64,000 nt of DNA. Origin: Clostridia bacterium. GTDB taxonomy: Bacteria; Bacillota; Clostridia; Lachnospirales; Anaerotignaceae. Of the stretch, positions 8,549-16,497 are shown one piece after another. Position numbers and translations under genes: made by a program. The number at the start of each line of letters is the position of its first letter. Position 1 is the stretch's first letter. The stretch is from the NCBI GenBank assembly GCA_900757025.1, contig CAAEMG010000069.1, forward strand, positions 11,639 through 75,638. The letters run 5' to 3'. The notes beneath the pieces are model-generated. The model saw nothing but the letters and a program-made list of their open reading frames with translations, ran no database searches and had not been told where the DNA came from.

Positions 8549-8819
8549 ATCATATACAAGAGTTATCGTGGGCTGTTTTATGGTATTTTTTATATTTGTG
8601 GTAGGCATATGTGTATACAAGCAAAGCCGTGAACTTTACAATCTTAAAAAAGAAGAACTTGCCGTTTCTCAACAGATAGAAGATGAAAAAAACAAAAAAC
8701 TTCAGCTTGAAAATAAGCAAAGCTACTATGAAAGTGATGAATACATAGAAAAAGTTGCAAGAGAACAGCTTGGCCTTGTAAAAAGCGGTGAGCTTGTGTT
8801 TATAAATAATGCCGACTAA
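8520..8819 (+). CDS. divIC: Septum formation initiator, DivIC/FtsB family
   Basis: 99 residues. DivIC/FtsB proteins are bitopic division proteins that join FtsL and DivIB at the septum. The layout fits: a basic cytoplasmic start (MAKKANKRDKSYTR), one membrane helix (VIVGCFMVFFIFVVGICVY, about residues 15-34), a coiled coil (ELYNLKKEELAVSQQIEDEK) and the conserved YIEKVAREQLGLVKSGELVF end. It overlaps yabQ by 29 bases. A strong promoter for the tRNA operon begins 18 bases after its stop. Confidence 0.92.
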   Translation: MAKKANKRDKSYTRVIVGCFMVFFIFVVGICVYKQSRELYNLKKEELAVSQQIEDEKNKKLQLENKQSYYESDEYIEKVAREQLGLVKSGELVFINNAD

Positions 8820-8836
8820 AAAATTGTAAAAAACTA

Positions 8837-8865
8837 TTGACTTTTTTGTAATAAAAAAGTATACT
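8837..8865 (+). promoter_or_regulatory. Promoter of the Met-Glu-Val tRNA operon
   Basis: TTGACT at 8837-8842, a 17-bp spacer, and TATACT at 8860-8865. The first tRNA begins 21 bases beyond the -10 box. Confidence 0.85.
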
Positions 8866-8886
8866 ACTTTAAGTCAGCAGTATTAT

Positions 8887-8960
8887 GGCGGAGTAGCTCA
8901 GTTGGCTAGAGCACGCGGTTCATACCCGCGGTGTCGAGGGTTCGAATCCCCCCTCCGCTA
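8887..8960 (+). tRNA. tRNA-Met (CAT), elongator type
   Basis: A complete 74-nt cloverleaf: acceptor GGCGGAG with CTCCGCT (terminal G-U), D stem GCTC/GAGC, anticodon stem CGCGG/CCGCG holding TTCATAC, and T loop TTCGAAT. The T stem has one A-C mismatch (GAGGG against CCCCC). CCA is not encoded. G1-U72 is paired, unlike an initiator tRNA. Confidence 0.93.
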
Positions 8961-8967
8961 TTTGTAT

Positions 8968-9039
8968 GGCCCGTTGGTCAAGCGGTCAAGACGCGGCCCT
9001 CTCACGGCTGAAACAAGGGTTCGATTCCCTTACGGGTCA
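8968..9039 (+). tRNA. tRNA-Glu (CTC)
   Basis: A 72-nt cloverleaf: acceptor GGCCCGT with ACGGGTC, anticodon stem CGGCC/GGCTG around loop CTCTCAC giving anticodon CTC, and T loop TTCGATT. CCA is not encoded. It lies 7 bases after tRNA-Met in the same transcript. The CTC rather than TTC anticodon makes this the secondary glutamate isoacceptor. Confidence 0.9.
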
Positions 9040-9055
9040 CTTTAGTTTAATATAT

Positions 9056-9128
9056 GGGAGTTTAGCTCAGCTGGGAGAGCGCTTGCCTTACAAGCAAGAT
9101 GTCACAGGTTCGAGCCCTGTAATTCCCA
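9056..9128 (+). tRNA. tRNA-Val (TAC)
   Basis: A 73-nt cloverleaf: acceptor GGGAGTT with AATTCCC, D stem GCTC/GAGC, anticodon stem CTTGC/GCAAG with loop CTTACAA giving TAC, and T loop TTCGAGC. CCA is not encoded. It is the last gene of the tRNA operon. Confidence 0.93.
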
Positions 9129-9133
9129 TAAAT

Positions 9134-9167
9134 AAAAACGATGTTCATTTTGAGCATCGTTTTTTTA
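9134..9167 (+). terminator. Terminator of the tRNA operon
   Basis: AAAACGATG pairs with CATCGTTTT around an 11-base loop, followed by a T-run, 6 bases after tRNA-Val. Confidence 0.9.
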
Positions 9168-9258
9168 TTCTATATTCTTTTTGTATCAGCCAAAAACTAT
9201 AAACATATTTTTTATTTTTTCTCTCTGTTATCCACTATATAGTTGATTTTATTCACTT

Positions 9259-9780
9259 TTATAACAATTTTTCAAACATTCTGAACTTTGCCCAGCCTGC
9301 TTCTTTATAATACATATCTTCTTCGCCGGCAAAAACAAAGCCTGTTTTAAGATAAAGTTTTTCAGCAGAAGAATTGTTTCCCATTATATCCAGTCTGACG
9401 GCTTTTTTACCCTCTTTTCTTCCAAGTGCAAATATATTTTCAATAAATATTTTGCCTATGCCTCTGCCCCTTATATCGGCTCTCACAACCAGTGCATGAG
9501 GCACAAATATTTCATCTGCCGAAAAATCATATGCCCATTTTATATTTTTATAGCCTTCGTTACACACGCTGTTTAGTATAACCGCCGCACAAATGCCATC
9601 TTTGTCCCTTAAAACATACATTTCGCCTTTTGCTGTGCTTTCCTTTATAAATTCATCGGAAGGATATATGCCTTTTCTCCAGCCTATGGAAGAATTATTT
9701 TTGTCCATATAATCTATAGCGTCCCAGTAAAGCTGTTTTATGGCTGAAAAATCTTTTTCTTCCGCTCTTTCAAAAACCAT
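9259..9780 (-). CDS. GNAT-family N-acetyltransferase
   Basis: 173 residues. GNAT enzymes move an acetyl group from acetyl-CoA to an amine. The acetyl-CoA pyrophosphate loop is clear in ALVVRADIRGRGIGKIFIENI (R-G-R-G-I-G near residue 113). It is followed by the beta-5/alpha-4 block AVRLDIMGNNSSAEKLYLKTGFVFAGEE, typical of the fold. There is no membrane helix. The gene is the last of the minus-strand group after rqcP, with a 15-base gap. The substrate cannot be named from sequence. Confidence 0.88.
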   Translation of the reverse strand: MVFERAEEKDFSAIKQLYWDAIDYMDKNNSSIGWRKGIYPSDEFIKESTAKGEMYVLRDKDGICAAVILNSVCNEGYKNIKWAYDFSADEIFVPHALVVRADIRGRGIGKIFIENIFALGRKEGKKAVRLDIMGNNSSAEKLYLKTGFVFAGEEDMYYKEAGWAKFRMFEKLL

Positions 9781-9795
9781 TTTCCAAACCTTCTG

Positions 9796-10035
9796 TTATA
9801 AACTTTCATACATATTTACGGCGTCCTCTTTTTTGGTGCTTTCGGAAAGATTTAAAACTCTTACCTTCGTAATATTGCTGCCGAAACGTATTTCTATTTC
9901 ATCTCCAACTTTAACATCAACGGAAGCCTTTGCTATTTTTCCGTTTACGCTAACTCTGCCTGCGTCGCAAGCCTCGTTGGCTATTGTACGTCTTTTAATT
10001 ATTCTGGAAACTTTAAGAAATTTATCAAGTCTCAT
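9796..10035 (-). CDS. rqcP: S4-domain RNA-binding protein of the RqcP/YabO/Hsp15 group
   Basis: 79 residues made of one S4 domain: [23 protein letters not shown] opens it and [20 protein letters not shown] is the RNA-contacting loop. RqcP binds the 50S-peptidyl-tRNA complex and helps add C-terminal alanine tails in ribosome quality control; Hsp15 is the E. coli relative. The gene sits next to hup, its usual neighbour. A close AGGAGG site precedes the ATG. The name rests on family and synteny, not on a distinguishing residue. Confidence 0.85.
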   Translation of the reverse strand: MRLDKFLKVSRIIKRRTIANEACDAGRVSVNGKIAKASVDVKVGDEIEIRFGSNITKVRVLNLSESTKKEDAVNMYESL

Positions 10036-10096
10036 TTTGCCCTCCTATAAAAATAAGACCCACACCAAAAAAAGTGCGGGCCTAAGTAAAATCAAA

Positions 10097-10372
10097 TTAT
10101 TCGTTTACTGCGTCCTTTAAAGCCTTGCCTGCTTTAAATTTAGGAGCCTTAGAAGCAGCGATAATCATATCTTCGCCTGTCTGAGGGTTTCTGCCCATTC
10201 TTTCTGCTCTTTCAGATACTTCAAATGTACCGAAGCCAACAAGCTGAACCTTTCCGCCGTTTTTAAGTTCTTCTGTAACAACTTCTTCAAAAGCCTTTAA
10301 TGCCTTTTCCGCATCCTTTTTACTTAATTCTGCCTTTGCAGCAATAGCATCAACTAAATCTGCTTTATTCAT
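10097..10372 (-). CDS. hup: HU-family DNA-binding protein
   Basis: 91 residues, the standard HU length. HU is a dimeric nucleoid protein that bends DNA without sequence preference. The sequence carries [49 protein letters not shown] (the beta-arm with its DNA-intercalating Pro in RNPQTG) and [10 protein letters not shown] at the end. It lies between mazG and rqcP on the minus strand with AGGAGG upstream. Confidence 0.97.
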   Translation of the reverse strand: MNKADLVDAIAAKAELSKKDAEKALKAFEEVVTEELKNGGKVQLVGFGTFEVSERAERMGRNPQTGEDMIIAASKAPKFKAGKALKDAVNE

Positions 10373-10393
10373 TATTTAGTCCTCCTTTAAAAT

Positions 10394-11173
10394 TTATTGA
10401 TTTTTTGCACGCTCCCAAAGCATGTCCAGCTCTTCTTGGGAAAGGTCTTTTACCTTTCTTTCCGAATTTTGGGCGTACTTCTCAATATATACAAATCTAT
10501 TTATAAACTTTTCTGAGGCATTTGTCAAGGAAAACTCTGGATTTATGCCCAAAAACCTTGAAATATTTACCATAGAGAACAAAATGTCACCAAACTCCTC
10601 TTCAACATTTCCGTTTTCCTTATCCATTTCAACAAGCAGTTCGTCTATTTCTTCCTTGGCTTTTATAAGAGCAGATTTTGCATCGGAAAAATCCATTCCG
10701 GCGTCTTTTGCCTTTTTCTGTATTTTCGATGCCCTCAAAAGCGCAGGAAAACTTTTAGGCACAGCCTTCATCATTTCGCCGTAGGTTTCAAAGTCCTTTT
10801 CCTTCTTTTTGTTCTTTTCCCAAAGAGAAGAAACATCTTCTGCCGTTTCTGCCTTATCATTGCCGAAAATATGGCTGTGGCGGCTTATCATTTTTCGGCT
10901 TATGCCGTCCGTAACGTCATCAACGGAAAATTTGCCCTTTTCCTCTTCTATAAGGCTGTGGAGAATAACCTGCATAAGCACATCTCCAAGTTCTTCTTTA
11001 AGGTTTTCCCTATCGCCGTTATTTATGGCTTCTATTACCTCAAAAGCCTCCTCCGCCATAGCCCCTTTCAGGCTTTCGTGAGTCTGCACCCTGTCCCACG
11101 GGCATCCGTCGGGTGCTCTTAAACGGCGCATAATTTCCGCAAAATCATAAAAACTGTATTTTTCTTTTTCCAT
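10394..11173 (-). CDS. mazG: MazG-type nucleoside triphosphate pyrophosphohydrolase
   Basis: 259 residues holding two tandem MazG folds. The first has CPWDRVQTHESL and the metal-binding EEAFEVIEAI plus EELGDVLMQVILH (EExxE...ExxD). The second has SALIKAKEEIDELLVEMDKEN and EEFGDILFSMVNISR. MazG hydrolyses NTPs and dNTPs to the monophosphate and pyrophosphate, cleaning non-canonical nucleotides or tuning ppGpp. It precedes hup and rqcP as in most clostridia. Confidence 0.94.
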   Translation of the reverse strand: MEKEKYSFYDFAEIMRRLRAPDGCPWDRVQTHESLKGAMAEEAFEVIEAINNGDRENLKEELGDVLMQVILHSLIEEEKGKFSVDDVTDGISRKMISRHSHIFGNDKAETAEDVSSLWEKNKKKEKDFETYGEMMKAVPKSFPALLRASKIQKKAKDAGMDFSDAKSALIKAKEEIDELLVEMDKENGNVEEEFGDILFSMVNISRFLGINPEFSLTNASEKFINRFVYIEKYAQNSERKVKDLSQEELDMLWERAKNQ

Positions 11174-11182
11174 AATTTAATC

Positions 11183-11449
11183 CTACTTTGCTATTTTATC
11201 CAGTATATCCAAAAATTCATCTATTTTTTCGTCATCGCCGTCATTATTTTCAAGGGCATATTTTATACAGCCCTTCATGTGTGCCTTTATTATTTCTCTG
11301 TTGGTTTTTCTTAAAATAGCCTCCGTTGCCATAACCTGATTTGAAATATCAATGCAGTATCTGTCGTCTTCAACCATTTTAAGTATGCCGTCTATCTGGC
11401 CTCTGGCGGTTTTGAGCAGTCTTGAAATTTTAGCCTTGTCAGCCTGCAT
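11183..11449 (-). CDS. csoR: Copper-sensing transcriptional repressor, CsoR family
   Basis: 88 residues, an all-helical CsoR/FrmR-type protein. The Cu(I)-binding Cys-His-Cys set is present: Cys32 in YCIDISNQ, then His and Cys in AHMKGC. The RLLKTARGQIDGILKMVEDD helix is the DNA-binding basic surface. In the absence of copper it represses the copper export genes. Its ATG shares one base with the copA stop (TAATG), so it is translationally coupled behind copA and represses its own operon. Confidence 0.93.
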   Translation of the reverse strand: MQADKAKISRLLKTARGQIDGILKMVEDDRYCIDISNQVMATEAILRKTNREIIKAHMKGCIKYALENNDGDDEKIDEFLDILDKIAK

Positions 11450-14013
11450 TATTTAATCTCCTTAACTTCATAGCCGGCGTCTTCAACGGCTTTTTTAAGC
11501 ACATCGTCGGATACGGCTTTGCTAAGCTCAACATAAGCACATTTGTTGTCAAGGCTTACTTCTGCCTTTACGCCGTCTATAGCATTAAGAGCCTTGTCTA
11601 CTCTTCCTGTGCAATGTGTACACATCATGCCGTCAATCATCATTGTTTTCTTTTCCATATCTTTTACCTCTTTCTCCTCAACAATATTTTCTGTTATTTT
11701 ATTTTCAACCGCATTATCGGCTGTTGTCACATTTATTTTTGAATGGCTCGGCTTAAATTTTCTAAGTCTTAGAGCATTTGTAACAACAAAAACAGAACTA
11801 AGGCTCATTGCCGCCGCACCAATCATAGGGTTAAGTTTTAATCCGAAAGCAGGATAGAACACTCCCGCCGCAACAGGTATACCTATTACGTTGTAGAAGA
11901 ACGCCCAGAAAAGGTTTTCCTTAATGTTCTTAATTGTTGCCTTGCTAAGCTCAACAGCCGCCACAGCGTCCATAAGAGAGCTTTTTATAAGCACTATGTC
12001 CGCGCTTTCTATTGCAACATCTGTTCCTGCGCCAATGGCAATGCCAACATCTGCTCTTGCAAGGGCAGGTGCATCGTTTATTCCGTCGCCAACCATGGCA
12101 ACCTTCTTTCCTTCCTCCTGCAAAGCTCTTACATGGCTTTCCTTATCCTGAGGAAGCACCTGTGCAATAACATTTGTTACGCCTATTTCTTTTCCTATTG
12201 CCTCGGCTGTTTTTTTATTGTCGCCTGTAAGCATTATAACATCTATTCCCATATCCTTAAAGGCTTTTATGGCTTCCGCACTGTCCGGCTTTATTTTGTC
12301 GGCAACGGCTATAACAGCCATAAGTGAGCCGTCAAGAGCAAATATAAGAGGTGTTTTTGCCTCGTTTGAAAATTTTTCAATATCTTTTTCGGCTTTTGAA
12401 ACATCTATATTTTTTTCAGCCATAAGTTTTAAATTTCCGGCAATTATTTTCTTTCCGCCAACCGTACATAAAATGCCTTTTCCGCCAACGGACTCAAAAT
12501 CTTCGGCTTTTTCGGCAAGTATATTTTTTCCTTCGGCGCAGCTTATAACAGCCTGCGAAAGAGGATGTTCGGAAAGCTTTTCGGCACTTGATGCAAAGCG
12601 CAAAACTTCGTTTTCGGTCATGCCGTTATAAATCTTTACGTCTGTAACTTCCGGCTTTCCTTCTGTAATTGTTCCTGTTTTATCAAGAACAACGGCGTTT
12701 ATTTTGTGTGCCGTTTCAAGGCTTTCGGCGCTTTTAATAAGTATGCCGTTTTCCGCGCCTTTTCCCGTTCCAACCATTATCGCCGTTGGCGTTGCAAGCC
12801 CCAAAGCGCAGGGGCAGGATATAACGAGTACCGCTATGGCTATTGAAATGGCAAAGCTTACACCAAACCCAAGAGCAAGCCATACAACAAACGCCAAAAG
12901 AGCAATGCCTATTACTGTGGGAACAAAAACTCCCGCAACCTTATCGGCAAGTTTTGCTATAGGTGCTTTGCTTCCCGATGCGTCCTCAACAAGATGAATA
13001 ATCTGTGCAAGAGTTGTATCGTTTCCCACCTTTTCGGCTCTGAATTTAAAGCTACCGTTTTTGTTTATTGTAGCGCATACGGCTTTATCTCCTATCTTTT
13101 TCTCAACAGGTATGCTTTCTCCCGTTATTGCCGATTCGTCAACATAGGAATAACCTTCAATAATCGTTCCGTCTGCCGGTATGCTGCTTCCCGGCTTTAC
13201 AAGCACCCTATCGCCAACTTTAATTTCTTCCGCAGGAATTTCCGTAAATTCTCCGTTTCGTTCCACAAAAGCCATTTTAGGGGCTAAATCGAGAAGTTTT
13301 TCTATTGCCTCGCCTGTTTTTCCTTTTGAACGTGACTCAAGATATTTTCCCAATGTAATAAGGGCAAGTATCATTGCCGCAGATTCAAAATAAAGCTCCA
13401 TTGTTTTTTCGTGAACCATCTGCATATCGCCTCTGCCTGCGTAATATGCCATGCCGAAAAGGGCTATAACGCTGTACACAGCCGCCGCCATAGAACCTAC
13501 GGCAACAAGGCTGTCCATATTAGGGCTTCTGTTTAAAAGGCTTTTAAAGCCGTTTTCATAGTATTTTCGGTTTACATACATAACGGGCAGAGTAAGGAAA
13601 AGCTGGGTAAGGGCAAAAACCATCATGTTTTCGTGTCCGCTTAAAAATGACGGTATAGGCACCCCCACCATGTGTCCCATACAAATATAGAAAAGAGGAA
13701 TAAGGAACACAAAAGAAACTATAAGACGAAATCTCATATTTTTCTGTTCTTCCTCGGCAACCTTCTTTTTATTTTCCTCTTCTTTTTTTGTGGCTGTCTG
13801 CGCACCAACTTCCGATGCACCGTAGCCGCCTTTTTCAACCGCTTCTATTATTTTCTGGGCGTTTGTAACATTTTCGTCGTAATCTACCTGCATACTGTTT
13901 TGCAAAAGATTGACGCTTACTTTCTCTACGCCTTCAACTTTGCTTACGCTTTTTTCCACATGGGCACTGCACGCACCGCAGGTCATTCCGTAAACATCAA
14001 ATTTTTTCTTCAA
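11449..14013 (-). CDS. copA: Copper-exporting P1B-type ATPase with metal-binding domains at both ends
   Basis: 854 residues. CopA pumps Cu(I) out across the membrane using ATP. In order: an N-terminal HMA domain with GMTCGACSAHV (residues 9-19), eight membrane helices, the A-domain TGES (in AITGES), the CPC metal site in SCPCALGLATP, the phosphorylated Asp in DKTGT, and GDGINDAPALARA. A second HMA domain (MMCTHCTGRV) follows a linker near residue 790. Most CopA proteins stop after the membrane part, so the C-terminal HMA looks like a fused copper chaperone (CopZ). A perfect promoter and CsoR operator lie upstream. Confidence 0.96.
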   Translation of the reverse strand: MKKKFDVYGMTCGACSAHVEKSVSKVEGVEKVSVNLLQNSMQVDYDENVTNAQKIIEAVEKGGYGASEVGAQTATKKEEENKKKVAEEEQKNMRFRLIVSFVFLIPLFYICMGHMVGVPIPSFLSGHENMMVFALTQLFLTLPVMYVNRKYYENGFKSLLNRSPNMDSLVAVGSMAAAVYSVIALFGMAYYAGRGDMQMVHEKTMELYFESAAMILALITLGKYLESRSKGKTGEAIEKLLDLAPKMAFVERNGEFTEIPAEEIKVGDRVLVKPGSSIPADGTIIEGYSYVDESAITGESIPVEKKIGDKAVCATINKNGSFKFRAEKVGNDTTLAQIIHLVEDASGSKAPIAKLADKVAGVFVPTVIGIALLAFVVWLALGFGVSFAISIAIAVLVISCPCALGLATPTAIMVGTGKGAENGILIKSAESLETAHKINAVVLDKTGTITEGKPEVTDVKIYNGMTENEVLRFASSAEKLSEHPLSQAVISCAEGKNILAEKAEDFESVGGKGILCTVGGKKIIAGNLKLMAEKNIDVSKAEKDIEKFSNEAKTPLIFALDGSLMAVIAVADKIKPDSAEAIKAFKDMGIDVIMLTGDNKKTAEAIGKEIGVTNVIAQVLPQDKESHVRALQEEGKKVAMVGDGINDAPALARADVGIAIGAGTDVAIESADIVLIKSSLMDAVAAVELSKATIKNIKENLFWAFFYNVIGIPVAAGVFYPAFGLKLNPMIGAAAMSLSSVFVVTNALRLRKFKPSHSKINVTTADNAVENKITENIVEEKEVKDMEKKTMMIDGMMCTHCTGRVDKALNAIDGVKAEVSLDNKCAYVELSKAVSDDVLKKAVEDAGYEVKEIK

Positions 14014-14031
14014 ATTTTTTTACACCTCCTA

Positions 14032-14050
14032 ACACCCCACAGGGGTATAG
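14032..14050. promoter_or_regulatory. CsoR operator of the copA-csoR operon
   Basis: The GC-rich pseudo-palindrome TACCCC-TGT-GGGGTG (minus strand) lies just downstream of the -10 box and just before the copA ribosome site. CsoR operators have this C-run, G-run form, so repression by blocking initiation fits. Confidence 0.75.
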
Positions 14051-14054
14051 TGTT

Positions 14055-14083
14055 AATATAAATCCTAATTCCTATTTTGTCAA
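14055..14083 (-). promoter_or_regulatory. copA-csoR promoter
   Basis: On the minus strand TTGACA (14083-14078), a 17-base spacer and TATATT (14060-14055). The start would fall inside the CsoR operator. Confidence 0.85.
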
Positions 14084-14098
14084 TATAAGTTTAAGGTT

Positions 14099-14749
14099 TT
14101 ACAAAAGGCGAAAATTATTTTTGTCAAAATCCAGTATTTTTTCTTTCTTCATTTTGCCCAGTTCTTTTGAAAGAGCACTTCTGTCTACACACAAAAAATC
14201 TGCCATTTCCTGTCTTGAAAAAGGAATTGTAAAATATCCGCTGCTGCTTTTTTCCGCCTGTTTGGAAAGAAACGCTAAAACCTTATCTCTTGTACTTCTT
14301 TTGGAAAGAAAAGAAATTTTCTGCATAAGCATAAGATTTTTCTGTGCCAGCTCTTTCAGAAGGTTTGCAATAAGGTTTCCATGGGCAATGCAGGTACCGC
14401 TGCATGGGCTCATTATTTTGTCTATTGGAATAAAAACAATTTTGCATTTTTCTGCGGCATAAACAGTGTTGTCCATTGCTCTTTTGCCAAAAGCAGCATA
14501 AACTTCGCCGAAAAAATCCCCTTGTTTAAGATGGGAAATTATCGTTCTTTCTCCCCAATAATCTTCATTTACAATCTGAACAGAGCCTTCAAATATAAAA
14601 CCTATTTCGCTTATTATGTCTCCCTGTGCAAAAATTATGTTGCCCTCATCATAAAAAGCCGTTCTTGGCATAAGGCATGAAAGAAGTTTTTTTGTGTCAT
14701 CGGGGGAAATATTTTTAAAAAGTGACGATTTGGTTATAAACTCATTCAT
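14099..14749 (-). CDS. Crp/Fnr-family transcriptional regulator
   Basis: 216 residues from the ATG at 14749, chosen because AAGGAG lies 8 bases upstream and a terminator hairpin lies inside the longer frame. The cyclic-nucleotide-binding beta-roll is present (EGNIIFAQGDIISEIGFIFEGSVQIV, GDFFGEVYAAFG), with an HTH (SRQEMADFLCVDRSALSKELGKM). The cAMP-contact arginine/serine pair is not evident, so the ligand is not cAMP. Cysteines occur in SPCSGTC and KCK but not in the Fnr iron-sulfur arrangement. It lies between the copper operon and the folate genes; its targets are unknown. Confidence 0.85.
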   Translation of the reverse strand: MNEFITKSSLFKNISPDDTKKLLSCLMPRTAFYDEGNIIFAQGDIISEIGFIFEGSVQIVNEDYWGERTIISHLKQGDFFGEVYAAFGKRAMDNTVYAAEKCKIVFIPIDKIMSPCSGTCIAHGNLIANLLKELAQKNLMLMQKISFLSKRSTRDKVLAFLSKQAEKSSSGYFTIPFSRQEMADFLCVDRSALSKELGKMKKEKILDFDKNNFRLL

Positions 14750-14766
14750 ATTAATATTCTCCTTAC

Positions 14767-14795
14767 AAAAAAACTGCGGCATTTTTGCCGCAGCT
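14767..14795 (-). terminator. Terminator after the thiamine-binding protein gene
   Basis: CTGCGGC pairs with GCCGCAG around a short loop, then a 7-base T-run on the minus strand. Confidence 0.9.
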
Positions 14796-14825
14796 TTAAA
14801 ATTCGACAACCTTTAAAAAAGCTTT

Positions 14826-15149
14826 TTATTTGTTAAGCTCCTCACAGTTTTTGTCAATGTATTTGTCTGTTTTTTCGTTTATTGTAAGTATACCGTCGTT
14901 AGGGTTAAAGAAAATCTTTACATATGTTTTAACACCCGGCGCACCTGCCTTAACGGCTATAAGCTGACAGTTTTTAACTATCTCCATAAGTTTGTCATAG
15001 TCGCCTTCTATAGTTGTTTCAAAAGGAGAAACAAACATTTTAAGCCCTGTGCTTTCTATATAGGCTATAACCTCGTCAACAATTCTTACTGTTTCCTTGT
15101 CGTCAAGAACATCGGGAAGCACCTGTATTGCAACACTTGCGTTTATCAT
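14826..15149 (-). CDS. MTH1187-type thiamine-binding family protein
   Basis: 107 residues. The family is a ferredoxin-like fold, related to YkoF and annotated as thiamine-binding. The start is MINASVAIQVLPDVLDD; the centre has YIESTGLKMFVSPFETTIEGDYDKLMEIV, the ligand loop of the group. There is no signal peptide. It is the last gene of the folA-thyA group before a terminator. Whether thiamine is the real ligand is not shown by sequence; family members may buffer pyrimidine-like compounds. Confidence 0.8.
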   Translation of the reverse strand: MINASVAIQVLPDVLDDKETVRIVDEVIAYIESTGLKMFVSPFETTIEGDYDKLMEIVKNCQLIAVKAGAPGVKTYVKIFFNPNDGILTINEKTDKYIDKNCEELNK

Positions 15150-15159
15150 ATTAAAAACC

Positions 15160-15651
15160 TCACTTTTTTATGTAAGTAACAAATTTGAATTTAGTTCCGT
15201 TATACTCTTTTTCTTCGCTTTCGTCAACTATATGCCACTCTTTAAGCTCGTCAAGGTTATCTATAAATGTATCTGCATTTTCAAAAACCCTGTCTATTTT
15301 TGTTATATAGGCTTTGTCGCAGTATTTAAGCATCTGTCTGTAAATTGTGCCTCCGCCTATAACAAAAACATTTTTATCGGCATATTTTTTTGATTCTTCA
15401 ACAGCTTCTTCAACAGAATGAACAACAAACGCACCTTCACATTTAAAATCGGCGTTTCTTGTTATAATTATGTTTATTCTGTTTTTAAGAGGCTGTGAAG
15501 CAGGAAAAGATTCAAGAGTTTTTCTGCCGTATATTACAACGGAATTTTTTGTTGTTTCTCTGAAAAACTTCATATCCTCAGGAAGTGGCGTAAGCAAATC
15601 TCCCTTTACTCCAATTCCCCATTTTTTGTCTGCCGCAACTATCTCTATCAT
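15160..15651 (-). CDS. folA: Dihydrofolate reductase
   Basis: 163 residues. It reduces dihydrofolate to tetrahydrofolate with NADPH. The family opens MIEIVAADKKWGIGVKGDLLTPLPEDMKFFRETT (active-site Asp in PEDMKFF), followed by the NADPH motif VIYGRKTLESF and FVIGGGTIYRQML. It follows thyA by 11 bases, the usual pairing because thymidylate synthase consumes methylene-THF and yields dihydrofolate. Confidence 0.96.
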   Translation of the reverse strand: MIEIVAADKKWGIGVKGDLLTPLPEDMKFFRETTKNSVVIYGRKTLESFPASQPLKNRINIIITRNADFKCEGAFVVHSVEEAVEESKKYADKNVFVIGGGTIYRQMLKYCDKAYITKIDRVFENADTFIDNLDELKEWHIVDESEEKEYNGTKFKFVTYIKK

Positions 15652-15662
15652 ATCAATTCTCC

Positions 15663-16493
15663 TTAAACAGCAACAGGAATTTTTCCAAGGCTTGGACCAT
15701 ATTCATAGCCTTCTATATTAAAATCGTCTACTGTAAAATCATAGAAGTTTTTAATTTCCTTGTTCATTGTAAATTTAGGTGCCGGAAGTGACGGACGGTT
15801 TATAAGTTCTTTAACCATATCTATATGTCTGTCATATATGTGCATATCGCTTATAACATGAACAAACTCCCCTGCCTCAAGACCGCTTACCTGTGCAAAC
15901 ATATGCACCAAAACGGCATACTGAACAACATTCCAGTTGTTTGCCGTAAGTGTATCCTGACTTCTCTGGTTTAATATGGCGTTAAGTTTTCCGTCTGTAA
16001 CATTAAATGTCATGCTGTAGGCACAGGGATAAAGGTTCATTTCGTGAAGGTCTGCAAAATTATAAATATTAGTCATTATTCTTCTGCTGTATGGGTTATT
16101 TTTAAGGTCAAAAAGAACCCTGTCAACCTGATCAAATTCACCCTCTTTATATTTGTGCTTAACTCCGAGCTGATAGCCGTATGCCTTGCCTATTGTTCCG
16201 TCTTCGCCAACCCATTCGTCCCAAATATGGCTGTTAAGGTCGCTTACTTTATTGCTTTTTTTCTGCCATATCCATAAAAGCTCGTCTATTGCTGCTTTCC
16301 AGTTTGTATAGCGCAGTGTAAGTATAGGAAATTCCTTGCTTAAATCATATCTGTTTACAACGCCGAATTTTTTTATGGTATATGCGCTTGTTCCGTCCTC
16401 CCAGTGTGGGCGAACTTTTTCTTTTTCCGTTGAGTAACCGTTATTTATTATATCAAGGCAGTTAGCCTTAAATATTTCGTCTGCAATGCTCAT
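15663..16493 (-). CDS. thyA: Thymidylate synthase
   Basis: 276 residues from the ATG at 16493, which has GAAGGG upstream; the longer frame would need a TTG inside recR. It methylates dUMP to dTMP with methylene-THF. Landmarks are ELLWIWQKKSN, HIWDEWVGEDGTIGKAYGYQL, NPYSRRIMTN (phosphate-binding arginines), the catalytic Cys in LYPCAYSM, QRSQDTLTANNWNVVQYA and HIYDRHI. The catalytic box is PCAY rather than the common PPCH. The B. subtilis ThyA/phage phi3T type has PCVY, so this belongs to that branch. Confidence 0.95.
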   Translation of the reverse strand: MSIADEIFKANCLDIINNGYSTEKEKVRPHWEDGTSAYTIKKFGVVNRYDLSKEFPILTLRYTNWKAAIDELLWIWQKKSNKVSDLNSHIWDEWVGEDGTIGKAYGYQLGVKHKYKEGEFDQVDRVLFDLKNNPYSRRIMTNIYNFADLHEMNLYPCAYSMTFNVTDGKLNAILNQRSQDTLTANNWNVVQYAVLVHMFAQVSGLEAGEFVHVISDMHIYDRHIDMVKELINRPSLPAPKFTMNKEIKNFYDFTVDDFNIEGYEYGPSLGKIPVAV

Positions 16494-16497
16494 TTTT

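Noticed and set aside
14750..14809. Upstream start for the Crp/Fnr gene
   Set aside because: The added 20 codons run through a strong terminator hairpin, and AAGGAG sits correctly before the ATG at 14749.
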